The notes under the pieces were generated by a model, which was not told the origin of the DNA, did no database searches, and worked only from the letters and a program-made list of their open reading frames with translations. Source: Bog-473 sp036491435 (GTDB lineage: Bacteria > Actinomycetota > Acidimicrobiia > Acidimicrobiales > RAAP-2). Taken from it: 64,000 nt of DNA. The stretch lies in contig DASXBZ010000198.1 in NCBI GenBank assembly GCA_036491435.1, positions 16,016 to 80,015 of the forward strand, in the 5' to 3' direction. Position 1 is the stretch's first letter; every line of letters begins with the position of its first letter. A program made the translations under genes and the position numbers. This document shows, in pieces, positions 17,486 through 26,264 of this stretch.

Positions 17486-18169
17486 CTACTCCTGGCGAGC
17501 TTCAAAATACGGCGTCAGCATTTCAGCGAACAACTCCCTACGTTGCTTCGGCTGCGATCGCGGTCGTTGGAGAGCTCCGTAAGCGATTGAATTGTTGAGC
17601 TGTTGGCTGAAACAGAAGCCCCGAATGGCCAGAATGACGTTCGATCGAAGATTCTTCGGGATCGGCTTATCTCCCAGCGCCTCTTTGAGCAATCTGTGAA
17701 TGTGTGCCGTCGAGTGATCAGCGGCCTTACGCATGGTCTGACGTACTTCTTCACTGGTACGCGGATCGTGCTCGAGGTTCAAAATCACCTGCAGGATCGC
17801 CAAGTATTCGGGAGTGTCGTAGTGTCGAGCGAGGAGCTCGATGAGCTGATTCAGTCGGTCCCGGATCGTTGATCCCTCGATATGAGCCTGCGCAACGACT
17901 CCTTCGAGGTCTTCCGTGCTCGCCTCGAGCACGGCGAGCATCAGAGCCTCCCGAGAGCCGAAGCGGTGCTGGATGACCCCCCAAGTGACTCCTGCTCGCC
18001 GGGCGATTTCGTTTGTGCTTGAGCCGCGGTAAAAACCGAGATCAATGATGCTTTGGAGCGCAGCCTGAATGAGTCGACTCCTCATGTCAGGCTCGCCAGG
18101 CGCGTCGAGCGTTTCGCGGTCAACTCGTCGTTTTCCTTTTGGGTTCTCAACCACGGCTAACGAACGCAC
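17486..18169 (-). CDS. TetR-family transcriptional regulator in low-GC DNA
   Basis: A 227-residue regulator. The TetR helix-turn-helix spans about residues 29-78 with STNEIARRAGVTWGVIQHRFGS; a basic stretch (KGKRRVDRE) precedes it, so the start may be internal. Counting the three 60-base lines from 17461 gives about 50, 58 and 48 percent GC, against about 77 percent in a line from region A. This suggests a more recent acquisition. It is convergent with region A and points away from the tandem CaiB gene. It is a candidate for binding the CATAGTA-type elements at 20828 and 24805, though no such element is seen before its own start. Confidence 0.88.
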   Translation of the reverse strand: MRSLAVVENPKGKRRVDRETLDAPGEPDMRSRLIQAALQSIIDLGFYRGSSTNEIARRAGVTWGVIQHRFGSREALMLAVLEASTEDLEGVVAQAHIEGSTIRDRLNQLIELLARHYDTPEYLAILQVILNLEHDPRTSEEVRQTMRKAADHSTAHIHRLLKEALGDKPIPKNLRSNVILAIRGFCFSQQLNNSIAYGALQRPRSQPKQRRELFAEMLTPYFEARQE

Positions 18170-18192
18170 CTGAACGAAAGGTGTGGCAAGGC

Positions 18193-18261
18193 ATGGCTGC
18201 TTACGCTATCGGCACCGTCGGCGTCTACCTGCCATGTCGGATCGTTCGGCCGGCCAGGTAA
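18193..18261 (+). pseudogene. 22-codon remnant resembling an HMG-CoA-synthase-like N-terminus
   Basis: ATG at 18193, preceded by AAAGG, opens a 22-codon frame whose peptide begins MAAYAIGTVGVYLP and ends at TAA 18259-18261. IGxVGVYLP is typical of the first strand of 3-hydroxy-3-methylglutaryl-CoA-synthase-like or related thiolase-fold proteins. Nothing further downstream continues the family, because the minus-strand CaiB gene begins. It may be the debris of a deleted gene, or chance. Low confidence. Confidence 0.3.
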
Positions 18262-18333
18262 GACACGCTGTCATGACCGGTGAGCGCCGGACGAGAACCC
18301 ATTCCGTCGACTGGACACGAGACAAATCCCGGC

Positions 18334-20793
18334 TCAGTCAACCCAGAGATTCTCGAAGACCGCCTTTACCTCGAGCAGCTTTTCGATCTCATCTAACTCA
18401 TACCCGACAGCGGCGAGGATCTCCCGCGTGTGCTGGCCACAAATGGGCGGAGGCCCCCAGATCTCGGGCTGGGTGTCGGAGAAGTCGGCTGTTCGCCCGA
18501 ACTGCTCAAGTCGGCCCAACTTCGGATGATCATGTTGGACCCGCAACCCGAGACCAAGTGCCTCCGGATCATCGAGAAGTTCGAGGCCGAAGTTCGGATT
18601 CGGAATCTCGCAGGGGACCCCGCAGGCATCGAGTTCTCGGAAGAGGTCCTCCGACGACTGCTCGAGGAACAAGTCACCGATCAGCGTTTCCAACTCGACC
18701 CGGTGCCGCTCTCGCCAACGATGATCATGGAAACGCGGATCAGTGGTCCAGTGGCTCTGGTTCAAGCAGTGAGCCAACTTGTGCCACTGTTCTTCGGTCA
18801 CTGCGGCGAGGCAGATCCAGCCATCCGCCGTCTCGTACAGCCTGTAGAGCGGTCCCAGCGACAGCTGCATGGCGTCGAGCTGAGGACGCGGGAGGGGAGT
18901 CCCGTCCTCTCGGATCGAGGCAATCGATCCGAGGAGGAGCCCGGCGTTGAGGATCGACGTGTCCACCGACTGGGCCTCACCGGTGCGGGCCCGGTGGTAG
19001 AGCGCTTGAATGACCCCGATCGCGGAGAGGAAGCCGTTTCCGGTATCGCCGAGCGAGGTCAGGCTCCAGAACGGCGTCCCGCCGAGCCGGGTACCGCCGT
19101 CCTCGTAGGTGACCCCGGCCAGTGAAAGCCCGGTCTGATCGTTCCCCGGTGAGTCGGACCTCGGTCCCTTTTCAAACCCTCTGGTGTGGCAATAGATGAT
19201 GTCCGGATTGATTTCCCGCACCGACGCCTCGTCGAGGTGCAGCCTCCGAAGTGCATCGGGACGCATGTTGGAATGCACCACATCCGCCTGCGCAATCAGT
19301 CGATGGATGACGGCCTGGCCGTCCGCCGACTTGAGGTCGATGCCAACGCTCCGTTTGTTGCGGTTGCACCCGTAAGCGATGTGCATGGCGTGCCACCACG
19401 GGTCGCGGTACCCGTTGACCTTGATGACATCCGCGCCCAGGTCGGCCAATACCTGTGTTCCGAATGGTCCGGCAACAGCGAAGCCGAGATCGAGAACCTT
19501 GACTCCTTCGAGCGGACCCTTGAGCGAGACGGATGTCGCGGGTTGGTCCGGTTGAGCCGCCGGTGAAGCGCCTGCACCGGCCTCGGCGCGGATCTCATCG
19601 TTGTGTTGCCCAACCGACGGCACGGGCCGTCGGACCTCTCCAGGCGTCTTGCTCATGTGATAGAGGATTCCGGCCTGACGTAACTTGCCGTGCTGAGGGT
19701 GGTCAACTTCGACGACGGCCGCCTCTGCCAAGAGGGCCCGATCGGAGAGAGCTTCTTCGGGCGTACGCACCGGCTGAAGCGGTACGCCGGCACGGGCCGC
19801 CGCTTCAACCCACTCCCTGGAAGGGAATCGTGCCATGGCTGCAGCCATCGGCTCGAAGTAGTGGGCCAAGACGACGATGTTCTCGGGGTCTGGGGGCACC
19901 CGTTCCGGATCGTCAACCACCGTTGTCATCGACGGGTCCACCTCGAGCGTGTCTCCCTCGCTACTCGAAAGGACGAACCGAGGATTAGGTACCCATTGCT
20001 CGGTCCATCGGCCGTCCGAGCACCGGAAGAAGCCTTTGTGTGCCCTCCGGTCGTAGATCCACGATCTGAAATGAGGCGCGTCGCTGTTGTCGGCCCTCAT
20101 CCATTTCGATGCGGTGAGGCTGAGAGCCGATTGGAAAAGAGAGGTCTCGATGTGTTGCCCGCGGCCGGTCTTCATGCGCGCGAAGAGCGCGGCATTGATG
20201 GCCGTCGTTGCGATGAACGCCGACCCGAAACTCAGCCAAGGCGTATAGGTGAACAGCGGACCCGGACGCGGCGCCCCGGGGGGCATGCCTTCGGGTATTT
20301 CCAGGTCCTCGAGGAACGGTCCCTCGCCTTGCATATGCCCGATCGCACCGGCCGGGTGGCCACGCTGCTCGTCGAGGATTCCGAGTCGCGCCGCGACGAG
20401 CGCGTCGTATCCGGGCCGATCCTGATGCTTGGAGTGATTCCCGTACGCGGTGAGGGAGCAGACGATGAGGCGCGGGTTGAGATCGAGCAGCGTGGCGGCG
20501 TCCGCACTCAGCTTGCTGGCGACACCAGGAGCCCAGCTCTCCAGGACGACGTCCGCGTGCCTGGCGAGGTCGTGGAACACTCCGCGGTCCTGGTCCTGAG
20601 TCAGGTCGAGTTCGAGGCTGCGCCGACCTCGGAGCCAGGTGTCATAACCCGGCGAACCGCGGAAGGGGTCTCCGCCGGGCGGTTCCACCTTGACGACGTC
20701 CGCTCCGTGGTCCGCCAGCAGCATCCCGGTGACCGGCCCGGCAATACCCCAGGAGGCGTCGAGCACCCTGATTCCGTCGATAGCTCCTGACAC
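18334..20793 (-). CDS. Tandem (two-domain) CaiB/BaiF family III CoA-transferase
   Basis: An 819-residue protein with two CaiB/BaiF halves. The first starts at residue 3 (GAIDGIRVLD, GADVVKVEPPGGDPF), the second near residue 420 (GVKVLDLGFAVAGPFG, GADVIKVNG). The catalytic Asp is kept in the second half (TSLGDTGNGF), but the first half has LSFGSAFIATT with Ser at that place, so the N-terminal half is probably structural or regulatory. GTG at 20793 was chosen: GGAGGG lies five bases upstream, and the alternative GTG at 20820 would fall on the predicted transcription start. It is divergent from an amidohydrolase gene across a shared promoter and operator. Confidence 0.87.
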   Translation of the reverse strand: MSGAIDGIRVLDASWGIAGPVTGMLLADHGADVVKVEPPGGDPFRGSPGYDTWLRGRRSLELDLTQDQDRGVFHDLARHADVVLESWAPGVASKLSADAATLLDLNPRLIVCSLTAYGNHSKHQDRPGYDALVAARLGILDEQRGHPAGAIGHMQGEGPFLEDLEIPEGMPPGAPRPGPLFTYTPWLSFGSAFIATTAINAALFARMKTGRGQHIETSLFQSALSLTASKWMRADNSDAPHFRSWIYDRRAHKGFFRCSDGRWTEQWVPNPRFVLSSSEGDTLEVDPSMTTVVDDPERVPPDPENIVVLAHYFEPMAAAMARFPSREWVEAAARAGVPLQPVRTPEEALSDRALLAEAAVVEVDHPQHGKLRQAGILYHMSKTPGEVRRPVPSVGQHNDEIRAEAGAGASPAAQPDQPATSVSLKGPLEGVKVLDLGFAVAGPFGTQVLADLGADVIKVNGYRDPWWHAMHIAYGCNRNKRSVGIDLKSADGQAVIHRLIAQADVVHSNMRPDALRRLHLDEASVREINPDIIYCHTRGFEKGPRSDSPGNDQTGLSLAGVTYEDGGTRLGGTPFWSLTSLGDTGNGFLSAIGVIQALYHRARTGEAQSVDTSILNAGLLLGSIASIREDGTPLPRPQLDAMQLSLGPLYRLYETADGWICLAAVTEEQWHKLAHCLNQSHWTTDPRFHDHRWRERHRVELETLIGDLFLEQSSEDLFRELDACGVPCEIPNPNFGLELLDDPEALGLGLRVQHDHPKLGRLEQFGRTADFSDTQPEIWGPPPICGQHTREILAAVGYELDEIEKLLEVKAVFENLWVD

Positions 20794-20812
20794 CGCGACC
20801 CTCCGGGTTTGG

Positions 20813-20855
20813 TTGAGCACACTCCATCATAGTAACTAGTATGAAGCCTGCTCAA
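20813..20855. promoter_or_regulatory. Overlapping divergent promoters
   Basis: On the plus strand TTGAGC (20813-20818) and TAGTAT (20837-20842) are 18 bases apart and would drive the amidohydrolase at 20905. On the minus strand TTGAGC (20855-20850) and TATGAT (20831-20826) are also 18 bases apart and would drive the tandem CaiB gene, leaving a 5' leader of about 25 bases. The two promoters face across each other, so they should compete. Confidence 0.55.
20828..20843. promoter_or_regulatory. CATAGTA-type operator element, copy 1
   Basis: An imperfect 16-base palindrome, CATAG-TAACTA-GTATG, covers both -10 elements of the divergent promoters at 20813-20855. The same CATAGTA-N5-TATG pattern recurs at 24805-24820. 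A single bound regulator would control both directions. Confidence 0.5.
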
Positions 20856-20904
20856 GCCGTGCTGAGGCGGGAACGCCACCACGATTTGGCAGTTAGGGGA
20901 AGTC

Positions 20905-21963
20905 ATGGACCGTCGTCGCCTCATCTCCGCCGACTCACACGTCGCAATCAGCCTGGATGTCATCCGTGAACGGGTTCCAGCGAAGCTGCGGTCCGCGTTC
21001 GACGATGCGATTGCCCAACAAGCTCGCGAGGACGATGTCCACAGACAAGGGCGGAAGCTGTCTCTGGACGACTGGGACATGGAAGCATTCCGGGACCCGG
21101 GCTACCGCGATCCGGTGGCTCGCCTCGCTGCCATGGACCGCGACGGGGTTGATGCCGAAGTCATCTATTCGGAGGTCAGCGCATTTCGGGCATTCGGCCT
21201 GGTGCCCGGAGACTGGCGGCCGATCAGCAGGGCGTTCACGGATCACCTTGTCGAATTCGCTGCGCACGACCCGAGGAGGCTTGCGGTCTCATACCAAGTG
21301 CCGATCATCGACATCGAATACGCCGTCAAGGAGGTTGAACGGTTGGCCGGCCTCGGAGCGCGTTCCGTGCATCTGCCGAACTTCCCAAGTGAGGTCGGGC
21401 TTCCCGACTATCACGACGAGCGCTACGACCCGCTCTGGGGCGTACTCCAAGAGACCGGGATCTCCATCAGCCACCACCTCGGCAACCGCCTCTGGCTGTA
21501 CGACGTGTGGCGACGCGACCCAACGCCCCAACTGGCGATCTTCACCTCGTTGCCGTCGCTGGCTCTGTCCGAAGTCATTGCCTGGTGGATCTTGACCGGA
21601 ACTCTGGAACGCTTCCCGTTTCTCAAGATCGTCCTGGTAGAGCCAAGCCTCTATTGGGTGCCCGGCTTCCTGGCGCAGTTGGACCGCAAGGCGGCCGGTC
21701 CATACGACTTGCCCGGGGTCAAGATGAAGCCCAGCGAGTACTTTCACCGCAACATGGCCCTCACGTTCATGGACGACGAGGTTGGCCTCCAGCTCCGACA
21801 CCTGGTCGGCATCGAGAACATCCTGTGGTCGACCGATTTTCCCCACCCGGCGACGACGTGGCCGAATTCCCGGGCGATCGTCGATCGCCAGTTTGCCGAC
21901 ATCCCCGACGACGAGCGGGAGCTGATCTGTGTGGGGAATGCGGAGCGCATCTACGGCTTGTAG
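20905..21963 (+). CDS. Amidohydrolase-2 family metal-dependent hydrolase/decarboxylase
   Basis: A 352-residue TIM-barrel protein (COG2159). The metal-site motifs are present: SADSHV at the N-terminus, SHHLG mid-protein and STDFPHPATTWPNS near the C-terminus, so unlike the 2392 protein it should bind a metal. Family members hydrolyse amides or lactones or decarboxylate aromatic and alicyclic acids. ATG at 20905 follows an AGGGGA ribosome site. It is a close paralogue of the minus-strand protein at 23645 (both begin with LISADSHV and share EVIYSEVSAFR-like segments). It converges on the thiolase-like gene 13 bases downstream. Confidence 0.88.
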   Translation: MDRRRLISADSHVAISLDVIRERVPAKLRSAFDDAIAQQAREDDVHRQGRKLSLDDWDMEAFRDPGYRDPVARLAAMDRDGVDAEVIYSEVSAFRAFGLVPGDWRPISRAFTDHLVEFAAHDPRRLAVSYQVPIIDIEYAVKEVERLAGLGARSVHLPNFPSEVGLPDYHDERYDPLWGVLQETGISISHHLGNRLWLYDVWRRDPTPQLAIFTSLPSLALSEVIAWWILTGTLERFPFLKIVLVEPSLYWVPGFLAQLDRKAAGPYDLPGVKMKPSEYFHRNMALTFMDDEVGLQLRHLVGIENILWSTDFPHPATTWPNSRAIVDRQFADIPDDERELICVGNAERIYGL

Positions 21964-21976
21964 TCAGCCCCAACTC

Positions 21977-23137
21977 TCAATCCCTGCGAAGGATGACTCC
22001 CGTGCGACTCGCGCTGACCAGCGCGGTGCGTGCACCCTCGACCTGATTGACCGACTTTCCACGCAATTGTCGAACGGCTTCCGTCGTCAGATTGAGTCCG
22101 TGGATGTAGCCCTCACCGATCAGGCCGCCGTTGGTGTTGCACGGGATACTGCCCTCTGGACCCAAATGGCCGTCCGCGACGAAGTCTTTCGCTTCGCCAT
22201 ATCCGCAGAGGCCAAGTCCTTCCAGTTGCATGAAAAGAATGGGCGTGAAGGCGTCGTAGATCATCGCCACGTCCAGGTCGTCTCGACCAATTCCCGACCT
22301 GTCGAACAGCCGTGCGGCCAAGGAGCGAGAACTGTCCATCACCGAAAGATCGGGGCGGTAGTGGTTCGACGCGACCTCTTCCTCGAACACCGCCGCTGCG
22401 CCGGCGGCGGCGATCGTCACGGGTTGGGCAAACTCCCGTGCACGATCCGATCGGGTGATCACCAAGGCGACGGCGCCATCGGTCTCCTGGCAACAGTCGA
22501 ACAGGCGAATGCAGGGTTCGGCGATCCATCGTGAGGACTGGTGGTCTTCGAGCGTGATCGGACGCCCGTAGAAATGGGCCTTCGGATTTGTCGCTGCGTA
22601 GTCCCGCATCTGCACAACTGCTCGGCCAAAGTCGGCGCTCGTCGTCCCCGTATCGTGCATGTAGCGAGTCGAGTTGAGCGACATCCAGGAAGCCGGAGTA
22701 AGTACCCCAAATGGGCTGCACCACTGGGCTGCAGTGGTTCCGGCATGCGAGGAGGTTGGCCGACCGGTGACCCCGGCCCGACCGAAGCGAGCGCCTGAAC
22801 GCGCTTTCACAGCGCGATAGCCGACCACGACATCGGCGAACCCGGCGACCACTGCAGCTGCTGCGTGCAACAGGACTCCTTGTGAGCCCCCACCGCCGTA
22901 GGGAACCCGGCTCGACCAGTGGATCTCCGGAGCGCCGATCGACCGAACCAGTTCGGTCTCCTCGACGGGGTCAATGGTGTAGCTGACGAGTCCATCCACC
23001 TGCGAGCTCTCGATACCTGCATCGGCCAGCGCGGCGATGATCGCCTCAGACGCCAGCTGCGTCTCGCTGCGTCCGGCGTCTTTGGAGAATTCGGTTTCTC
23101 CGGCGCCGACGATCGATGCGCCCGTTCCCGGGCTCAC
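21977..23137 (-). CDS. Thiolase-fold protein of the SCP-x/Ltp2 type
   Basis: A 386-residue thiolase superfamily protein. The nucleophilic Cys is absent; its place reads PYGGGGSQGVLLHAAA. The C-terminal region has DVAMIYDAFTPILFMQLEGL and GEGYIHGLNLTTEAVRQLRG, which closely match the Ltp2 steroid side-chain aldolase pattern as I recall it. Retro-aldol cleavage of a hydroxyacyl-CoA is therefore more likely than thiolysis. The GTG start overlaps the stop of the DUF35 gene (GTGA), giving coupled translation with its expected partner. Second such pair in the window. Confidence 0.87.
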   Translation of the reverse strand: MSPGTGASIVGAGETEFSKDAGRSETQLASEAIIAALADAGIESSQVDGLVSYTIDPVEETELVRSIGAPEIHWSSRVPYGGGGSQGVLLHAAAAVVAGFADVVVGYRAVKARSGARFGRAGVTGRPTSSHAGTTAAQWCSPFGVLTPASWMSLNSTRYMHDTGTTSADFGRAVVQMRDYAATNPKAHFYGRPITLEDHQSSRWIAEPCIRLFDCCQETDGAVALVITRSDRAREFAQPVTIAAAGAAAVFEEEVASNHYRPDLSVMDSSRSLAARLFDRSGIGRDDLDVAMIYDAFTPILFMQLEGLGLCGYGEAKDFVADGHLGPEGSIPCNTNGGLIGEGYIHGLNLTTEAVRQLRGKSVNQVEGARTALVSASRTGVILRRD

Positions 23138-23532
23138 CCCGGATCCTTGGGTCGGAACACCGGCACTGCGAGGTCGTCGGCAGTCGGCTCGAACGCGACC
23201 TCGACACGAAGGCCGATGCGGATCTCGTGGGGCTCGATGTCAACAAGGTTGGACAGAATCCGGACACCTTCATCGAGCTCCACAAGGACGGCGGGAACTG
23301 GGTAGGAGAATGCTGGATGCCTGGGATGGTCGAGCAGCGCGTAGCTGTAGACGGAACCTGTGCCAGCTGCGTCAGTCCATCGCAGTTCAACGGAGTGACA
23401 GACAGGGCACATCGGTCGCGGCGGGTGGTGATAGGCCCCGCAGTTGGTGCATTGCTGGATAACCAGGCGGCCTTCGGCGGCGGCACGCCAAAAGCCCTCG
23501 TTGTCGTCCGTTAGGACGGGAGCCGGTCGCAT
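23134..23532 (-). CDS. DUF35 (zinc ribbon plus OB fold) partner protein
   Basis: A 132-residue protein with N-terminal FWRAAAEGRLVIQQC, a zinc ribbon of two Cys-x2-Cys pairs (CTNC and CPVC), and a C-terminal OB-fold segment. It is the expected partner of the Ltp2-type protein whose start overlaps its stop. Gene order here is DUF35 first, the reverse of the pair at 7959-9550, so the two pairs were not made by simple duplication of one operon. The ATG at 23532 begins at the usual family N-terminus. Confidence 0.88.
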   Translation of the reverse strand: MRPAPVLTDDNEGFWRAAAEGRLVIQQCTNCGAYHHPPRPMCPVCHSVELRWTDAAGTGSVYSYALLDHPRHPAFSYPVPAVLVELDEGVRILSNLVDIEPHEIRIGLRVEVAFEPTADDLAVPVFRPKDPG

Positions 23533-23644
23533 TCTCTTAGTTCTCCACCTCTGCGTGAATGAATGTCATCTGTTCGCTGGAGTCTTCGAGCGGTCGACGA
23601 GTAGCAGATTCCAGGCGAGCGCCGGTGTCTCACGACGTGTTCGG

Positions 23645-24745
23645 TCATATGCCCCAAACCCGGGCCGCATTGCCCGAAACAATCATTTCCCGCTCGTCTG
23701 CCGGCAGTTCGCAAAACAGGTCCGCGACAGTTTGTACCGAATTCGGCCAGCACGTCACCGGATGAGGGAAGTCCGTCGACCACATGATGTTGCGAGTGCC
23801 GAGAAGGTCACGGGCTCGTTCCAGGCCGTAGTGCTCATCGATGAAGGTCACGAAAACGTTTCGATGAAAGTACTCACTGGGAAGCATTGTGATGTCAGGG
23901 AACTTGTACCCCTGCCGGGTCACCATGTCGTCCACCGTTTCGAGCCACCACGGCACCCAGCCGAGTCCAGGTTCCACGAAGACGACCTTGAGGTGGGGGA
24001 AGCGTTCCAATACCCCGCCCATGATCCACATCCCCAGAGCCTCTGCGGTCAGCAGTGGCGTGACCGGAACCATCACGCCCTTGTTCGGGGTGGGATCCCG
24101 TTCGCCCAGCTCTTCGAGGGTCGTCTTCAGCCCGATGTGACAACAGATGGGGAGACCTGAGGACTCGATTGCCGAGAGCAGCGGCGCGTACCGTTCGTGG
24201 TAGTAGTCCGGAAGCCCAAGCTCGCTCGGGAACACGGGGAGCTGTAACGACTTGCCTCCGAGCGAGACCACTCGTTCGACCTCTGTCACCGCGACGTCAA
24301 TGTCGTGGATCGGTATCTGGTAGGACACGATCAGTCGCCTCGGATCGGTCGACGCGAACTCGAGGAGGGTGTCGTTGAACGCCCGAACGGTCTCGGCGAC
24401 GCCCTCGGTCACGCTGCTCAGGTAGCGGAAGGCACTGACCTCGCTGTAGAGGACTTCGACGTCGACCCCGTCGATGTCCATGTCCTTCAGGCGCTCCGTG
24501 GCGTCCCAATAGCCCGCACGGCCGAAAACACTGTTTGTGGCTGCGATCGGGCTGCTCTTCTTGGCGGTGGAGGCGCTACCGGTCGCACCCGCCCGATTGG
24601 CGGCGCCCGTGCCCCTCGACATACGTGCTTCGTAGCTCGACGCCGCCTTGTCGTAGCTGTCGTGCAGTCTTGGTGCCAGATGGTTCTTGACTTGGTCGTG
24701 CGCGATCTTGACGTGCGAGTCGGCTGAGATGAGCCTCTCTTTCAC
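23645..24745 (-). CDS. Amidohydrolase-2 family metal-dependent hydrolase/decarboxylase
   Basis: A 366-residue TIM-barrel protein with ISADSHV at the N-terminus, ICCHIG mid-protein and MWSTDFPHPVTCWPNS near the end, so the metal site looks intact. It is a paralogue of the 20905 protein, with an insertion of about 20 Ser/Ala/Gly-rich residues near residue 50 (RAGATGSASTAKKSS). GTG at 24745 is preferred, with AAAGG eight bases upstream; TTG at 24748 is the alternative. It leads a minus-strand unit followed after 112 bases by the DUF35 and thiolase-like genes, which links this enzyme to the aldolase step. Confidence 0.88.
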   Translation of the reverse strand: MKERLISADSHVKIAHDQVKNHLAPRLHDSYDKAASSYEARMSRGTGAANRAGATGSASTAKKSSPIAATNSVFGRAGYWDATERLKDMDIDGVDVEVLYSEVSAFRYLSSVTEGVAETVRAFNDTLLEFASTDPRRLIVSYQIPIHDIDVAVTEVERVVSLGGKSLQLPVFPSELGLPDYYHERYAPLLSAIESSGLPICCHIGLKTTLEELGERDPTPNKGVMVPVTPLLTAEALGMWIMGGVLERFPHLKVVFVEPGLGWVPWWLETVDDMVTRQGYKFPDITMLPSEYFHRNVFVTFIDEHYGLERARDLLGTRNIMWSTDFPHPVTCWPNSVQTVADLFCELPADEREMIVSGNAARVWGI

Positions 24746-24804
24746 CAATACGACCTTTCGTTCTGGACTCTCCTAGAGGAGTTGCCGGCGCGCTGCTCCT
24801 TTAG

Positions 24805-24820
24805 CATAGTAGGAGCTATG
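24805..24820. promoter_or_regulatory. CATAGTA-type operator element, copy 2
   Basis: CATAG-TAGGAG-CTATG, a 5+6+5 inverted repeat, lies between the divergent genes starting at 24745 and 24957. It shares CATAGTA-N5-TATG with the element at 20828. On the minus strand TTGCCC (24833-24828) and TACTAT (24811-24806), 16 bases apart, form a plausible promoter overlapped by the element. Confidence 0.5.
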
Positions 24821-24956
24821 AGGGTTCGGGCAATCGCGTTGGGTCAATTGATTCGAGGCCAGGTGCTGGGTCCGCCAGCTCTCAGCTGCGGGACCGTCTT
24901 CGGCCCCGCTCCTGCATGATGGCGTGGATCTCGCCGGATGACTCGGGCCCACGTTC

Positions 24957-26264
24957 GTGAGCATGCCATCGCCGTCCTTAGACGGCCCATTTGTGCGCCA
25001 CAACGCGCAGGGTCTTGATGAAGAGGGCTACGTCGAAGAAGAGTGGTTCATCAGGGGGCGAGCCGACGCTCTTGACCCGAACGGGCTGCTCCTTCAAGGT
25101 TCAGCGCCCTATGCAACCCGGTTCATCGTGCGACGGCCGGTCGACGGCAGTCGGTCGAGCGGTTCCGCCTTCTTCGACCCCTTGCACATGATCCGCGAGA
25201 TGCCAGCAAGCTGGGAGAGCGCGTCGTGGCTCATGAGACAGGGTCACGTCTGGGTTGGCGTGACTGTGCACAACGGCTCCTTCGGGGAGAAGTACGGCTA
25301 TGTCGGCGGTCTCAACGCCGTGAAGTCCGACAATCCGAGCCACTATGAGACTCTCGACTTGCCGACCTTTCCCACTCAGCCCCCGCCTCGATCCTTCGCG
25401 GGTCCGGCTGGAACCGATTCCGTCGCCTTGCGGTGGAACATGGCAATGGCACATCCTCAGGGCCACCACATCGTTACCCAAGTTGCGAAGGTGCTTCGGA
25501 AATCACCGGTGTTTGCCGACCTGGGACTCCAGCGGATCTATGGCTGCGGTGTTTCGCAGACCGCCAATTTCTGGCGTTTGTTCCTGGACGGGGGGTGGCA
25601 CGAACGGTCGCGTTTGGAGGACAGAACCCCATTGTTCGACGGTTATGTGCTGGTCGTGTCTGGTGCCCCGTCGGCGACTCCCGTCGACGCGGTGCTTGTG
25701 AACGTGTTGAGCGAAGCCGAGGCCGTTGGGACGATTGTCCACCCATGTGTTGCACCTCCCGACTGCGATTTCCCGCGCGTCCGTGGCATCGAACTGCCCG
25801 GTGCTCCACACACGATCGGCAGCCACGACGTTGGCCCTTCCGGCGAGGGTCACACCCATACCCTGGAACGCTACGACCTGGTCGTGCAGGCCGTACTGGC
25901 CGGACTGGATCGATGGGTGCGCGAGGGAGTGCCCATGCCTCATGCGCCCAAGATCGCGAGGGATCCTCGTCAAACCGACGGCATCGCCCGCGATCAATTC
26001 GGCAACGCGCTGGGTGGCGTGCGAGTGCCGTGGATCGAAGTACCGCGGGGCCGATACCTGCCGAGGTGCGCGTGCGGCCCAACCAGCGGAGAGTTCGTTC
26101 CTTTCGACAGCGAGCGAACGGATCTGCTGTACCGGGATCGAAAGGCGTATGAGCGCCGATGGCACCAAGCGGTGCAGCGACTCGTTGAAGATCGTTTTCT
26201 GCTGCCCGACGATGCGGACAAACTGCCGGTTCCGTCCCAGACTGTGCCTCTCTCACCCAGTTGA
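24957..26264 (+). CDS. Alpha/beta hydrolase domain protein (Abhydrolase_10-like)
   Basis: A 435-residue protein resembling the large alpha/beta hydrolases described only as alpha/beta hydrolase domain proteins. The nucleophile elbow is probably GCGVSQTANF (Ser near residue 200); a likely His motif is ELPGAPH, and GGVRVPWIEVPRGRYLPRC is a conserved C-terminal segment of this group. No signal peptide is visible. The GTG at 24957 lacks a clear ribosome site; an ATG lies six bases later. It is divergent from the amidohydrolase-DUF35-aldolase operon across a CATAGTA element. An ester or lactone substrate is plausible but unproven. Confidence 0.8.
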   Translation: MSMPSPSLDGPFVRHNAQGLDEEGYVEEEWFIRGRADALDPNGLLLQGSAPYATRFIVRRPVDGSRSSGSAFFDPLHMIREMPASWESASWLMRQGHVWVGVTVHNGSFGEKYGYVGGLNAVKSDNPSHYETLDLPTFPTQPPPRSFAGPAGTDSVALRWNMAMAHPQGHHIVTQVAKVLRKSPVFADLGLQRIYGCGVSQTANFWRLFLDGGWHERSRLEDRTPLFDGYVLVVSGAPSATPVDAVLVNVLSEAEAVGTIVHPCVAPPDCDFPRVRGIELPGAPHTIGSHDVGPSGEGHTHTLERYDLVVQAVLAGLDRWVREGVPMPHAPKIARDPRQTDGIARDQFGNALGGVRVPWIEVPRGRYLPRCACGPTSGEFVPFDSERTDLLYRDRKAYERRWHQAVQRLVEDRFLLPDDADKLPVPSQTVPLSPS

